From Mesostigma viride (Eukaryota; Streptophyta; Mesostigmatophyceae; Mesostigmatales; Mesostigmataceae), in assembly GCA_009746045.1 (NCBI GenBank), contig RPFO01000041.1:8514012-8578011 (forward strand): a stretch of 64,000 nt of DNA. The letters are read 5' to 3'. Positions 31,566 through 43,132 of this stretch are shown piece after piece. The notes beneath the pieces are model-generated. The model did no database searches, was not told where the DNA came from, and was given only the letters and a program-made list of their open reading frames with translations. The translations under genes were made by a program, and so were the position numbers. Positions within the stretch are counted from its first letter, which is position 1, and the number at the start of each line of letters is the position of its first letter.

Positions 31566-33081
31566 TCATGCCCAGAAGCAACAAAGCCAAGAGTCCATGC
31601 CTTAGCCATCTTGGGGCTTTGCATCATCTCCACTAGCTTGCGCCAAGGTACAGGACTCGTTCCTGGGATCTGGTACCTCTGCACACCCAACTCACGTGGG
31701 TCAAACGTAGTAGGGAGGATCAGCAGGTCCCCAGCAATGGGCTCCTTTGAATCAGGACCCTCTGCCTCTAGACCCCTCACAGCCCTTACAGCCACACTAA
31801 GACCCTGGGAGTAGCGATATCTCTGCAAGGGAAGGCGGCCCTGCCCCTCTAATGCTAGCTCCTCAGCAGAGGATATCCTCACCCCTGGCAAGCACAAGAA
31901 GTTCTGACCTAGAATGGCAGGCCCCTGATACCCTTCAACCACACTGAACGTGGTGGGCAACCCCAGGATAGGCACACTCACTTCTCCCAAGATCTTCATG
32001 GACACATTCCCAGAGAAATCAGACAAAGCTAGGCAGCTAGGGGATGACCACTGCAAGCCTGCAGCATCCTCTACCCTTAGAATGGACACCTGTGAGTTGG
32101 TATCCACCTCTAGTGCTGGTGCCCCACATGACCCCCATCCCGTGAGCTTAGATACCTTGGGATCACGCTTGCTGTTCTGCAGAGCTCGAATGATGTCCGC
32201 CATCAGCAGCCCCCTGGACTGTGGTGCAGCCCTGGCCACCTGTGGCCTTGTGACAGACGTCTCAGCAGACTCCTGCTCACCCTCATCCATCCAGGACAGA
32301 CCATAATCCAAGCATGGCGGGTTAGCATCTACTGCCTGGCTCTCATCCTGCTCATCTCCCTCCAAGGGAGGATCAGGGCCGTCTTCAGGCCAGATTGCAG
32401 TTGGCCTTCTCTCCTTGACGTGAGCCCAGGATAGCCTGTACACGTGCTTGGGATTACTCTCCAAAGCCACCAGACAATAATGGTTAGCCTCTTCAACATG
32501 GGTTACCTGCCCATCTTGCCACTTGCCACGCTTGCCTGGTAATGACGGTTCCTTCCACATCCTGACCCTCAGTCCCACCTGGGGCCTCAGCATTTTCCAA
32601 CCCTTGTCCTTACGCCTCAACCTGGAGAACACCCTCTCTGCCTTCTTCAGGCAGGCTGCCACCACGTATGGTGTAGAGTGTTTCCAGCCTGAGCATAGCT
32701 CAACCCCCTGTCAGCCTGGCTGCACAGAGAGGAACGTGACAAAGACTGTGTGCTTGGGATAGCACGACCCACCTGCTGTTCTCTTGCTCCAGGGACCTCC
32801 TCCAAGGTAGCTCGGCTCCCAGAGCCAGCCCCGGTTCCCACAGAAGCTGCAGGTCCTTCCAGTTTGGCGGCTTGACTCCCAGAGTCAACCCCAACAACTG
32901 GAGACCCTGCACCTGCCACAGGCACAGGGAATTCCACTGCTGCAGCAGCGTTATTGCAATCATTGAGTGGAAGCACCTCATCATTCCCAACCCCTTGCTG
33001 CTGCACAAGAGGGACACCCCCATTACTCTGTACAACTGTTCGTCCCACTAGGGGTGATTGACTATTTACAGGGGACAACAC
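31566..33081 (-). pseudogene. Pol of element D: integrase remnant and protease-like domain
   Basis: The upstream frame (33,081-32,647) is a Gly/Val/Ser-rich linker like that before the C integrase. It then joins the integrase C-terminal part (KKAERVFSRLRRKDKGW, RPQVGLRVRMWKEP) without any of the catalytic triad seen in C, so the core is deleted. The protease-like domain is intact: ALEVDTNSQVSI, MKILGEVSVPILG and AILGQNFL. The frame ends at SGHD where the LTR of H begins. Confidence 0.85.
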
Positions 33082-33087
33082 ATCAAG

Positions 33088-34437
33088 TCATGGCTTACCC
33101 CCCTGGCCAGAGCCTACTCCAGCAGACTTGGCCTGGTCTGGGCAGTCACGTCGCCAATGACCCGTCCTGCCACATCCAAAGCACTTGTCATCCTTCCCAG
33201 CAGCAGCCTTCTTCAGGCCACCCTGGTTCTGGCTGCTCTGACTGGCCTGGGTGCCCTGGCCCTGGCTCTTGCCTTGCCCTTGGCCACCCTTGTTCTGCTG
33301 ACCACCCTGGTGACCACCAGCCTGCTGCTGACCCTTGCCTTTGGATCCCTGCTGCTGGCCCTTGCCACCCTGGTTTCCATTCTGCCTGCGCCTGTTAGCC
33401 CTCTGACGCCTACTAGGTCTGGGATCTCCCTGAGCACCCTGCCCAGGGGCATCTCCATGGACCTGATGAGCGGAGGCTGAAGGGGCACCAGTCACCTGGA
33501 TTGCCTTGCAAGCAGCATTGTCAGATGGACGGATGTTGAAAATAACCCTTTGCAAGGCTGTCCACGTCCCATCTGTCTGATCAGCAAACATCCTAGCTGC
33601 ATTTCTCCCATCCACACTCAGCCCCATGCGATCCAGGAAGTAATCTGCCACTGCTCTGTCAGTCAGATTGAAGCCATGCTTGGCCCCCTTCCCCCTGATG
33701 CGTGTGAGCCGCTGCAGCTCCTCAGCTACCGTGCCCTTGATCTCAAAGGTATCATAGCTGAGCTTATAGTGATTAGTGAGGTTGAGTACCTTATCAGAGA
33801 ACTCCTGACGTAGGCCCTCTAGGAACTGAGACCAAGTCAGCTTGTCCTTGACAGCTTGCCTAGCCTTGTCCCTCACACGCTCACTGGAATCCCTATTAGT
33901 CGTGGATGTGTGGAATACCTGCACAAGGTTGACAGTGGGATCTACAGAGCAAGAAACTAGCTCCATATCCTCCAACCACTTGTCTAGCTCTTCCTGTCCC
34001 ACAGGAGGCTTGAGAGGCTTCTGGCCATTCATCACAGCCACAGCACTCATATGAGGTCTAGTCCCAGGCAAAGCACGAGGGTCACTGCCAATAACTGCAG
34101 CTCCTACAGGTGCTAATGGCGCAGGAACACTAGCTGCAGGTACACCAGACGCAGGCACACATGGTCTCTTACCAGGTGCTTGACGTTCAGCATCATCCTG
34201 GCCCTCCCCCGTCAGCACCACGCCGTCGGTGGGCCACCTTGCACGCTCCTCCCCTTGTGCCACCTCTTTCCTCTTCCGGTTGGATGCCCTCCTGCCATTG
34301 GCGCCCTCTGCCGTCGGGATTGCCTGTCCCTCTGGCACGACGCTGGCGGGGCCTCCTGTATCTGCCCTTGCCTCACCACCGCCATCCCCCGCTCCCGCCC
34401 CGCTCCCGCTGCCGCTCCCGCGCGTGTTACGAAGCAT
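33088..34437 (-). CDS. gag: Gag of element D
   Basis: ATG at 34,437 (MLRNTRGS); the frame is also open upstream. The N-terminus is Gly/Ala-rich and disordered; the gag-like helical region lies at about 130-300 (ELDKWLEDMELVSC, WSQFLEGLRQEFSDKV). A Gln/Gly-rich basic segment follows, with the CCHC knuckle CFGCGRTGHWRRDC near the end. The frame is intact. It lies between ORF0 and the integrase linker as in C. Confidence 0.85.
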   Translation of the reverse strand: MLRNTRGSGSGSGAGAGDGGGEARADTGGPASVVPEGQAIPTAEGANGRRASNRKRKEVAQGEERARWPTDGVVLTGEGQDDAERQAPGKRPCVPASGVPAASVPAPLAPVGAAVIGSDPRALPGTRPHMSAVAVMNGQKPLKPPVGQEELDKWLEDMELVSCSVDPTVNLVQVFHTSTTNRDSSERVRDKARQAVKDKLTWSQFLEGLRQEFSDKVLNLTNHYKLSYDTFEIKGTVAEELQRLTRIRGKGAKHGFNLTDRAVADYFLDRMGLSVDGRNAARMFADQTDGTWTALQRVIFNIRPSDNAACKAIQVTGAPSASAHQVHGDAPGQGAQGDPRPSRRQRANRRRQNGNQGGKGQQQGSKGKGQQQAGGHQGGQQNKGGQGQGKSQGQGTQASQSSQNQGGLKKAAAGKDDKCFGCGRTGHWRRDCPDQAKSAGVGSGQGGKP

Positions 34438-34491
34438 TATAAAATACTGCAGACAACGCACGCAGATATGGCTGCTGGAACCCACTCAGGC

Positions 34492-35830
34492 TCACGCACT
34501 TACTCCAGACGAGGCCGCCTCCTGGCTTGCACTCGCCTGCCCCTCCTCACGGTCTGGACGCTGCTCAACACCCTCAGCACCCGGTGCGGCTGCTGCTGCT
34601 GCGACAATCTGGAGGTCTGGGTTAAACTCTCCCAGCACGCAGGTTACAGGTCGCCCGTCTTCCTTGCGTTCGACTGGATGTTGTGTCTCACCTGGGTTGC
34701 GATGCCAAGCAAGATCGCGTACCCACCGCTTACCGCCGCCGACAAGCTCGTTCTGCTCGCCTCGGCCGTAACGATCGTACTCGTGAGTCACCTCACGAGG
34801 GATATGCAGATCAGCTCTCTGCCTCTCCTCGTAGGTTTGTGTAGTGCCGTCGCCCTCGTTTATCTGCTGGGCCGAGCGCTTGACGGAGCCCTCTGGCTTG
34901 TCAGTCCACTCAAAATGGACGTCTTCAGGCGTCTTCTCGACCCCCGTGACAATCTCCACCTCCGGACCCCACGCAGTGGTGGTTTCCGGCCTCGGTGTAT
35001 CAAGCCTGGAGTACACTCCGAAAGGCTGCGTGGTAATAAAGAACCTGTCTGCGTACCCTCTCGACTCTTGCAAAAGGACAGCAACAAGATTCTCAATGGT
35101 CTGAGCAATGGTGGAGCCGTGCTCCAAGGATTCACCGCCTCGCGAGCTCGGGCGTTCCGGATTATGTCGGCGTCTGGTACCCCCTCTCCTAGCACTGCTG
35201 TCGCCACCCAGTGGTTGAACAGTCTGGTGCTGCCGAGCGCTGTGGCCACGATCTGGCTAAGCGCCTCCCTGGCTAGGTCGAGACCGGCTAGCGTGATATG
35301 GGCGCCCTGGTAGGCGACCTCCACACGATTAGCAGTTTCAGCTAGCGCGTCACGAATGCGCACCAACTCCTCCACCGCCACTCGCCCTGTCTCACCCGGA
35401 GAAATCACGACGCGAGCCCGTTGTATAATCGGGTCCGCCGCCGCTGGCCTGTTGCCTCCCCCACTCACCGCCACCCACCCCTCTTCTGCCAAGTGCCTCG
35501 CTACGTAGGCCGCTTGCACGAATGTTGGAGCGTTTGCTTGGTTACGGTAACGGGAAAAACGCTTGCGCGTCTCTCTGCTCGTTCGCCTCACCAGCACCGT
35601 GGCTGCTTGACGATGAACCAGACATGAAAGCGCTTGGAAGCAATAGTACGATTTGCGCAGCAACTCGTCAGCAGAGCTTGTGAGCTCCTGGTCCTTGCCG
35701 GCTGGAATGACCCTAGGCTGCTGGCTAGCAACCTTTATCCTCACACCAGGCCTGCGACCCTCGATAGGCTCGCCACTCGTCGTGACGACCAAGGTTCGTG
35801 TGTGAAGACGCTCGTTGCCTCGTTGAGCCT
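34492..35830 (-). pseudogene. ORF0 of element D, frameshifted
   Basis: Two overlapping frames. An upstream one (to about 35,130) has no ATG after its preceding stop and contains RIRDALAETANRVEVAYQ and LDLAREALSQIVATALGS. A downstream one (35,127-34,492) contains STIAQTIENLVAVLLQES, QPFGVYSR and WGPEVEIV. Together they would give about 430 residues, longer than C's ORF0, with similarity to it in the C-terminal half. One frame change near 35,130 and the missing start suggest decay. Function unknown. Confidence 0.55.
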
Positions 35831-36100
35831 CGAGCTATATGCCACCTCGTTCCATCCTTGTTCCTCGGTCATGAGCAACGCTGGGCAACGCTACATTGCC
35901 AGAGCCTCGTATCGCTGCCCTGCATCCTCGTTGCAGGCAGCATACAGGAATCTCTGGCTATATCCTGTGTCTAGGACAGCACAGGACCTGCCACAGTCCT
36001 GCATGGACTTACATCCTTGCAGACCTGCTGGCTGGCTACTGGCTTCTACTAGCCACAGGACCGTTGCGTCCTCAGTACACTGTGTCCCAGTCACGTGAGA
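35831..36100 (-). other. Leader between LTR and ORF0 of D
   Basis: The interior starts CTCACGTGACTGG beside the LTR. No TGG-type tRNA primer site is evident and no gene is seen. Confidence 0.5.
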
Positions 36101-36743
36101 GTTAGAAAGAGCTCCCAACGTATGTGAGCTCTTGGTCTTTCACAGCACGACTTAGCCAATGTTGCAAGGCAGCAACCTTAAATCTGTTCACCAGGCCACG
36201 ACCACAGTGGGCACTTCCACGACCAAGGTGGCACCCACGGTTCGTGCTTTCCGAGATAGCTGGTCATCCCCCATGACCAAGCTATATCCTTTGCGTTGTT
36301 CCTCGTTCCCATCGGCATGACGAGGCACGTGCAGGCGTGCAAGCAAATCCACAACGTCCACTGGCATCAGTGCAGAACCAGGACGTACTGGATTTGCCTA
36401 GACTCTGCAACCTAGGAAGTACAGGACCTGTCACAAGCCTGCAAGGTCTAGTATCCTTGCAGCCCTGTGCCAGCTCCAGTACCCTACTAGTCACAGGCTG
36501 CTGCTCCTCCTGGTCTACGTGGATCACGTCACGTGATAGACAGGCTAAGCCTGTGCAGGCACGGCCTGCCACGTGTCCTGTCCACTATACCAGAGGACTG
36601 CACCCTAGTCGGCCACGGATGGCTAGGACTTCGGGACCTCATATCTTTCTCGTCCCTTGTCTGTTTCAGGCGGTCAGCACGGCGTTGGAAAGGTCTTTCC
36701 AAACTGCATCCACTTAGCATATTGGTTGCCCAAAATGCTAACT
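36101..36743 (-). repeat. LTR between D and fragment E1
   Basis: 643 bp, AGTTAGC...TTCTAACT on the minus strand, similar to A's 3' LTR. It serves both as the 5' LTR of D and as the 3' LTR of the RNase H fragment E1 to its right. Confidence 0.75.
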
Positions 36744-38097
36744 CCAACCCTTTCTTCTTTTGGAGCTGGACCAGCTTGAAACAAGCCTAACCTAGCTTGT
36801 GCCCACTCAGCCACAGACCGCTTGGTCCCTTGAGGTTGATCAGACCTTTGAGGGCCCAGGTTCCTGCCCCCTTTGGGTAACAACATATCTGCCCTTGGAC
36901 CAGGCTAGGTGTACTGGCCAGTGAATCAGAGGTCACCCCAGGTTATCCCCTGACCCCTTGGTCAGCTCCCAACCTTTCCTTGGGAACTTGGTGCTAGATT
37001 AAAGTCAAGGCACATTACCTAGTCCAATGGCTGGGATTAAAGGATGCCAAGAACGTATTATTGTGAGTTCCTGATCTTTCACAGTTATCACAGGCGCCCG
37101 TTCTTATGGCGCCCGCCTTGGCCAGCCTTTCCCTTTTATGCTCAAAGAGACTCAGGTAGCACCTATGCAAATACTGCCTTATTGGGGAGCCCATGTCTTC
37201 ACTGGGTGTTAAGCCCAGGAATCACTCATGCCAGGCTGTGGCTTTGCTGGGGAATTGAACCCCACCCCAACCTCCAGGTTTATAGGTGACCTGGAACTTC
37301 ACACAAGAGAAACAGTACACCCATGAGAACAACATGAGAGACACATGATTATGTTGTATTCAAGCATTATATATAACCCAGAATGTGGCTCCCTGGCAAC
37401 CATGTTCCACATGGTCACACAACCAGGTTCTTTATTAGCAACAGGTTGGAAACAAGCACTAGAAAACATATATACAGCAACCTGTAAGAACCAGCATTCG
37501 GGTTGCCCTTGCATGGCCTAACTGTTTGAGGCCAAAGGCGTCGACTTAAGTCCTGGCGACTCTTCTGAACCCCATGGGGAGGGCCAGGCATGATTCTCAG
37601 CTGGTAGGAGTGACATTCCACACCAACTCCTGTCCAGGAGGGTGTACCTGAACCCTGAAGGACCGGTTGTACAACCAGTAAGCACCAGACACCACTTGGT
37701 ACTTTGGTCAAACAACCCACGGGGACACCCAAGGAAGCAAGGCCTGGTCACTATGGCCGCCCGTGTAAGGGGTCCATGAGCCCACGGAGCAGGGGGTACT
37801 GCCGCTGCTTCTCCTCCAGCTTGGTGAGGGCATCTGCAGGGTTGTCCACACCAGGCACAAGTTCAATGTGAGCTAGGTAGGACATCTCCTTGAGCAACAA
37901 AAGTCAAGGTCCCTGCTTCTGGCCAGCTGCCAGCTGCACAAATTGCACCATGCCCATGCTGTCAGTCCTCACCAGTGTGTGCAGTGCAACCTACAGGAAG
38001 CCACTGCATAGCTGGTAGAAGAGCTCCCTCAAGTAAAGAGCAGTATGCAGCCCCACAGACTTGCCCTGCACTCAGCAATATCACTGCCAGGGTGTCG
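36744..38097 (-). pseudogene. Fragment E1: RNase H end and 3' region of a copia-like element
   Basis: From about 38,093 to 37,745 it is RNase H sequence with many small errors relative to E2 and A; then comes the 3' untranslated region with the T-arm-like motif (37,248-37,267), a polypurine tract and the LTR. From about 37,650 rightward I count roughly 20 substitutions and indels in 450 bp relative to 47,695-48,157. Confidence 0.75.
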
Positions 38098-39648
38098 CCC
38101 TGCGCTGAATCGGTGCATTTCAAGTGAGGTGTGAACTTGCTCCAGGTCAAGGCTGCGCTGCTGGAAGCGGAGGACATGCTGATGGGAGGGCGTTCTGCTG
38201 AAGCAAAGAAGGAGAGCTCATCGGACGGCCAGGCTTTCCACACTACTGCCAAGAAAGGTGGAGGAAAGCGGTGCTATCACTGCAAGAAGCTTGGGCACGT
38301 GGAGGCCCAGTGCTGGGAGAAGCATCCGGAGCTGAAGCAAGAACGCAAGAACCAGGCGACGCGACGGAACCACGCGACATCAGCGGCGAGAAAGGGGCAC
38401 TCACCAGGTGCCAGCGAGGCGCACATCACCCAGGAGGCTGCAGAGCTGCCGTCCGGCTTCGTCTTCGCCACCATCGCCGAGTCGCCATCGCCGTCGGACA
38501 CTGCTGCACTCACGCAATATGAAAAGAAGGCGCCGACCAGCTGGGTGCTGGATTCTGCAGCGAGCTGTCACATGACGCCATGCCCGTCGGATTTCGTGTG
38601 CCTGCACCCTCACAACAGGGAAATCGCCGGCTCAGGCGGCAAACTGAAGGCGACAGCCATCGGGACTGTCAAGCTGAAGCTGCCGGGCCAGGAGGCAGAC
38701 GTGCACCTCCAAAACGCGCTGCTCGTTCCAAAGCTGAGCACCCGACTTTTATCTGTCGGCCAGCTCGTCAAGGATGGCCACAACGTCGACCTCGCCAGGC
38801 GGGTTGCTGTGCTGGACAGCAGGCCCTGCAGCATCGTGACGAGGAACAATGCCTACTTTTTGCCCGCGCGCGGTGCGGACGCAGCGATGGACGCCATCCC
38901 AGAGCTGAAATCTTCGGCGACGAGCTTCAAGGACGTCGACGCTGCCTGTCAAGGGCAGAAAATGGCGAGCAGCGAGCGCAGCATCTCACGTGCCTCGGGA
39001 CACGCGGCGGAGTGGCTGGCCGTGGGCCTAACGGTCATACTGGCCATGCTTGCCCGTGTATGCGGGATCGGGGGCGGCCTACTGGGCATTACTCGCACAC
39101 TGCGTGGCTTTATATACTCTGCGCCGGCCCAGTGGGAGTTCACGCCAATTCGAGAAGTTTCCAGCGCAACGGAGAAGTCGGTGTCAGACGCTGAAGTACT
39201 TCCAGAAACTGCGGTCCAGAACAGCCCAGTGCAGGCGGAGCGCGTTGTCGCCGCCAGCATACCAGGTGATACTGGTGCTAGTAACCAAAGTCCGGCGACC
39301 AGACCAAAGGCGCGGCGCTCGAACGCTGCCAGCCTAACTGAGGGGGAACAAATTCGTGACGCGAGGGCGAAATCGACCAAGCTGCAAAATTTTTCCAAGT
39401 CCTGGACTGCCAAGTCCGGTGCTGGCGCGAGGCCTCGAGCGAGCCGACAACGACGTGGACAGCGACCTGTCAGCCAAAGTGTTGTCAAGCACCAACGGTC
39501 AACTAAGGTGCGAAATGCTGCCAAGGTATCACGTCGGTCAGTTTACGGTGTTCGGCCAGGCCATGGCATTTGCAATTGCGCTAGCTGCAACGACCCTTGG
39601 AAATTGTCGCCCAGGATGCACAGACCCCACTTCTCAAGGTTGCCCTAA
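38098..39648 (+). pseudogene. H gag-protease, 5'-truncated (copy 2)
   Basis: Enters at the end of the gag capsid region and then matches 28,097-29,603 exactly, including the zinc knuckle, protease and hydrophobic extension. No 5' LTR or gag start. Confidence 0.88.
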
Positions 39649-40794
39649 TGTTTTGTCTGTGGGAAATTAACTTGTATGTCGACTTTTGTGTCGTGTTTGC
39701 TGGAACTTGTGAGGCGCCGTAAGCCTGCGTTTTCTGGTTCTTTCTTTGTGTTCTTCCAGCAATTATGTGTTTATTTTGCCATGCGTTCAGTGGCAATGGC
39801 CCACACATTTTGGTATTGTTCCCACGAGACGTTTTCTACGTACCTGGAGTGTGTATCCAGAGTTTTTGCACGCTATTTGTGGCACTAGTCTGCGGCGTAG
39901 TGAAGCGCCGTTATATCGTCGTCTACGACTTGTTTTCGTAAGTTAAAGTGCCTGTGACGCGTGTGTTATTTTGTTTTGTGCTGAGAGCATTGCTTGTATG
40001 CAAATGCTTACGTCCTTTGTGTCGAATTTGGCTGTGCATTTCGGCATAGCCTGTAATGTCGGACGTTATGTTTACTCTCGGGCACTGATTTGTGAATCGT
40101 GACGAAGTAATCGTTACCTGTGTTCGCCTTTGTGGCGGTAATGTCTTGCACGTCCTGTTTTCTTTGCTATGAAGCGTGTTTATCTGTTATGGCCACTGTG
40201 TTTTGTGTTGAAGGTTGTATTGTACCTTGTTTGTGTGGCATTTGTTGCCAATATGTTTGTTTGCTCACCCCGTTTATTTGGCGTAAAACGTGATGTTGGT
40301 GTCATTTATTGTGTGAGATGGCGTATGTTATGTTGCTCCGTGTGTGTACAGCACGTATTGTTGCCGTTGCCCTACCTCTATACCGTTTGGGTTAGCTCAT
40401 AGGGACTTTCTTTGTTGGCATGTGTTGCCGTATTATATGTGTGGGACTGTGTGCCCCTATTGTGTCCATGGGCAGCCGCTTTGAGTGAGGGGGGAATGTC
40501 GCATCTAGAGCACTTTTTCCAACTAAGGGTTGGGTATCAGCCATCCAGGATTGATGGGCAGCTAGTGCGTTGCTGCTATGGCAGGACACTCATTCGCGTT
40601 GCCGGGGGGGACGGATCAGTGGCGGTAGTGCGGCTCATGACCGCATGTTGGAGCTTCAAGTATTTCACGAGGACGGCATCTTCATTTTCAGTTGCACCAT
40701 GCTAGCAACTGGACTGCATGCTACGAGCATGTGGTTAAGGGGGGTGTTGAGATTCCACCTACCCAGACATCTTTTGCATTGTGCCCATGTGGCT
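39649..40794 (+). other. Non-coding 3' interior of H (copy 2)
   Basis: Same as 29,604-30,749; no gene seen. Confidence 0.7.
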
Positions 40795-40802
40795 AAGGGG
40801 GG

Positions 40803-41610
40803 TGTTAGGGATATTATATCCACCTGGCCACAATATATCCCAGCCTGATTTATTTCTTGTTGGATTTATTACTTATGGACTGGGAATTCGATAGCTATGA
40901 TGAGCTAGATGGATTGGGCTCAATGAGCTGATCAATATTCATGTGCCATAGTCCTATTCTTGGACATGGATGACTTGTACCCTGAGTCAGCCTAGTAGCA
41001 TCACGTATTTGATTGACAAGTGGTGCTATGGCCTATTGAACAAGTGTTTGGTCCATGAGCTGACAAATGTTGGAAGCTCATGATGACACATGTTATGACT
41101 TACATGATGACAAGTGGGTAGACTCATTGTATGACACTTGTCACTCCAAGGAGAAGAGATGTGTCACTTTATTAATCATGTTATGTGGCACATTATTATG
41201 TAGACACTTGGCATCTAGCTATTATGCCAGCTCATTGGATCATGTCTAGAACGTTCTAGGAATGTTCTAAGAATATGCCAGGAATATTCCTGGAATATAC
41301 TGAGAATATGCTGGGAATATGCTAGGAATATGCTAGGATGTTTCTACAAGCTTCTGTGATGATGTCATTGCTGATGTCATCCTTCCTAGCCTAAAAGGTA
41401 TAAAAGGAAACTGCCCCCTAAGGGCAGGTACCTCCATTCAACCTCCATTCAAGCTCTTCTCCAACTATTATATTCTAATAAAGCCATTTATTCTTCCACG
41501 TAAATTGTCTTCAACCTCTCTTTCTTTCAGCACCTGCAAGGTGTGTGGGTAGCAAGGCCAAGCACAAGGCATTGTGTAAAACCCATTAGTTTCCTCTACC
41601 TTTTCCAACA
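40803..41610 (+). repeat. 3' LTR of H (copy 2)
   Basis: Identical in position and features to 30,758-31,565, preceded by purine tract 40,795-40,802. Confidence 0.92.
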
Positions 41611-43126
41611 TCATGCCCAGAAGCAACAAAGCCAAGAGTCCATGCCTTAGCCATCTTGGGGCTTTGCATCATCTCCACTAGCTTGCGCCAAGGTACAGGA
41701 CTCGTTCCTGGGATCTGGTACCTCTGCACACCCAACTCACGTGGGTCAAACGTAGTAGGGAGGATCAGCAGGTCCCCAGCAATGGGCTCCTTTGAATCAG
41801 GACCCTCTGCCTCTAGACCCCTCACAGCCCTTACAGCCACACTAAGACCCTGGGAGTAGCGATATCTCTGCAAGGGAAGGCGGCCCTGCCCCTCTAATGC
41901 TAGCTCCTCAGCAGAGGATATCCTCACCCCTGGCAAGCACAAGAAGTTCTGACCTAGAATGGCAGGCCCCTGATACCCTTCAACCACACTGAACGTGGTG
42001 GGCAACCCCAGGATAGGCACACTCACTTCTCCCAAGATCTTCATGGACACATTCCCAGAGAAATCAGACAAAGCTAGGCAGCTAGGGGATGACCACTGCA
42101 AGCCTGCAGCATCCTCTACCCTTAGAATGGACACCTGTGAGTTGGTATCCACCTCTAGTGCTGGTGCCCCACATGACCCCCATCCCGTGAGCTTAGATAC
42201 CTTGGGATCACGCTTGCTGTTCTGCAGAGCTCGAATGATGTCCGCCATCAGCAGCCCCCTGGACTGTGGTGCAGCCCTGGCCACCTGTGGCCTTGTGACA
42301 GACGTCTCAGCAGACTCCTGCTCACCCTCATCCATCCAGGACAGACCATAATCCAAGCATGGCGGGTTAGCATCTACTGCCTGGCTCTCATCCTGCTCAT
42401 CTCCCTCCAAGGGAGGATCAGGGCCGTCTTCAGGCCAGATTGCAGTTGGCCTTCTCTCCTTGACGTGAGCCCAGGATAGCCTGTACACGTGCTTGGGATT
42501 ACTCTCCAAAGCCACCAGACAATAATGGTTAGCCTCTTCAACATGGGTTACCTGCCCATCTTGCCACTTGCCACGCTTGCCTGGTAATGACGGTTCCTTC
42601 CACATCCTGACCCTCAGTCCCACCTGGGGCCTCAGCATTTTCCAACCCTTGTCCTTACGCCTCAACCTGGAGAACACCCTCTCTGCCTTCTTCAGGCAGG
42701 CTGCCACCACGTATGGTGTAGAGTGTTTCCAGCCTGAGCATAGCTCAACCCCCTGTCAGCCTGGCTGCACAGAGAGGAACGTGACAAAGACTGTGTGCTT
42801 GGGATAGCACGACCCACCTGCTGTTCTCTTGCTCCAGGGACCTCCTCCAAGGTAGCTCGGCTCCCAGAGCCAGCCCCGGTTCCCACAGAAGCTGCAGGTC
42901 CTTCCAGTTTGGCGGCTTGACTCCCAGAGTCAACCCCAACAACTGGAGACCCTGCACCTGCCACAGGCACAGGGAATTCCACTGCTGCAGCAGCGTTATT
43001 GCAATCATTGAGTGGAAGCACCTCATCATTCCCAACCCCTTGCTGCTGCACAAGAGGGACACCCCCATTACTCTGTACAACTGTTCGTCCCACTAGGGGT
43101 GATTGACTATTTACAGGGGACAACAC
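41611..43126 (-). pseudogene. Pol of D (copy 2)
   Basis: Exact repeat of 31,566-33,081: integrase core deleted, protease-like domain with EVDTNSQV, truncated by the H LTR. Confidence 0.88.
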
Positions 43127-43132
43127 ATCAAG

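Larger units (their letters stand above)
31566..36743 (-). mobile_element. Copia-like element D, interrupted by H and lacking the integrase core
   Basis: Minus-strand order: LTR (36,743-36,101), ORF0, gag, shortened integrase, protease-like domain, then broken by H. B2 (24,743-23,944) probably holds its RT. It belongs to the same family as A and C. Confidence 0.8.
28052..38097 (+). repeat. 10-kb tandem unit, copy 1
   Basis: All ORFs between about 28,100 and 37,650 recur at exactly +10,045 with identical translation, implying no indels over 9.5 kb. The unit spans the end of H gag, 3' LTR, D, shared LTR and E1. Confidence 0.93.

Noticed and set aside
33058-33480. Hydrophobic Leu/Ala/Thr-rich plus-strand ORF resembling a membrane protein
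   Set aside because: Antisense to the Gln/Gly/Lys-rich segment of D gag; the hydrophobicity is a by-product of the complementary codons.
34180-35313. Long plus-strand ORF (377 codons) and its duplicate at 44,225-45,358
   Set aside because: It runs antisense to gag and ORF0 of element D, has no recognisable domain, and arises from the GC-rich codon pattern of the real genes.
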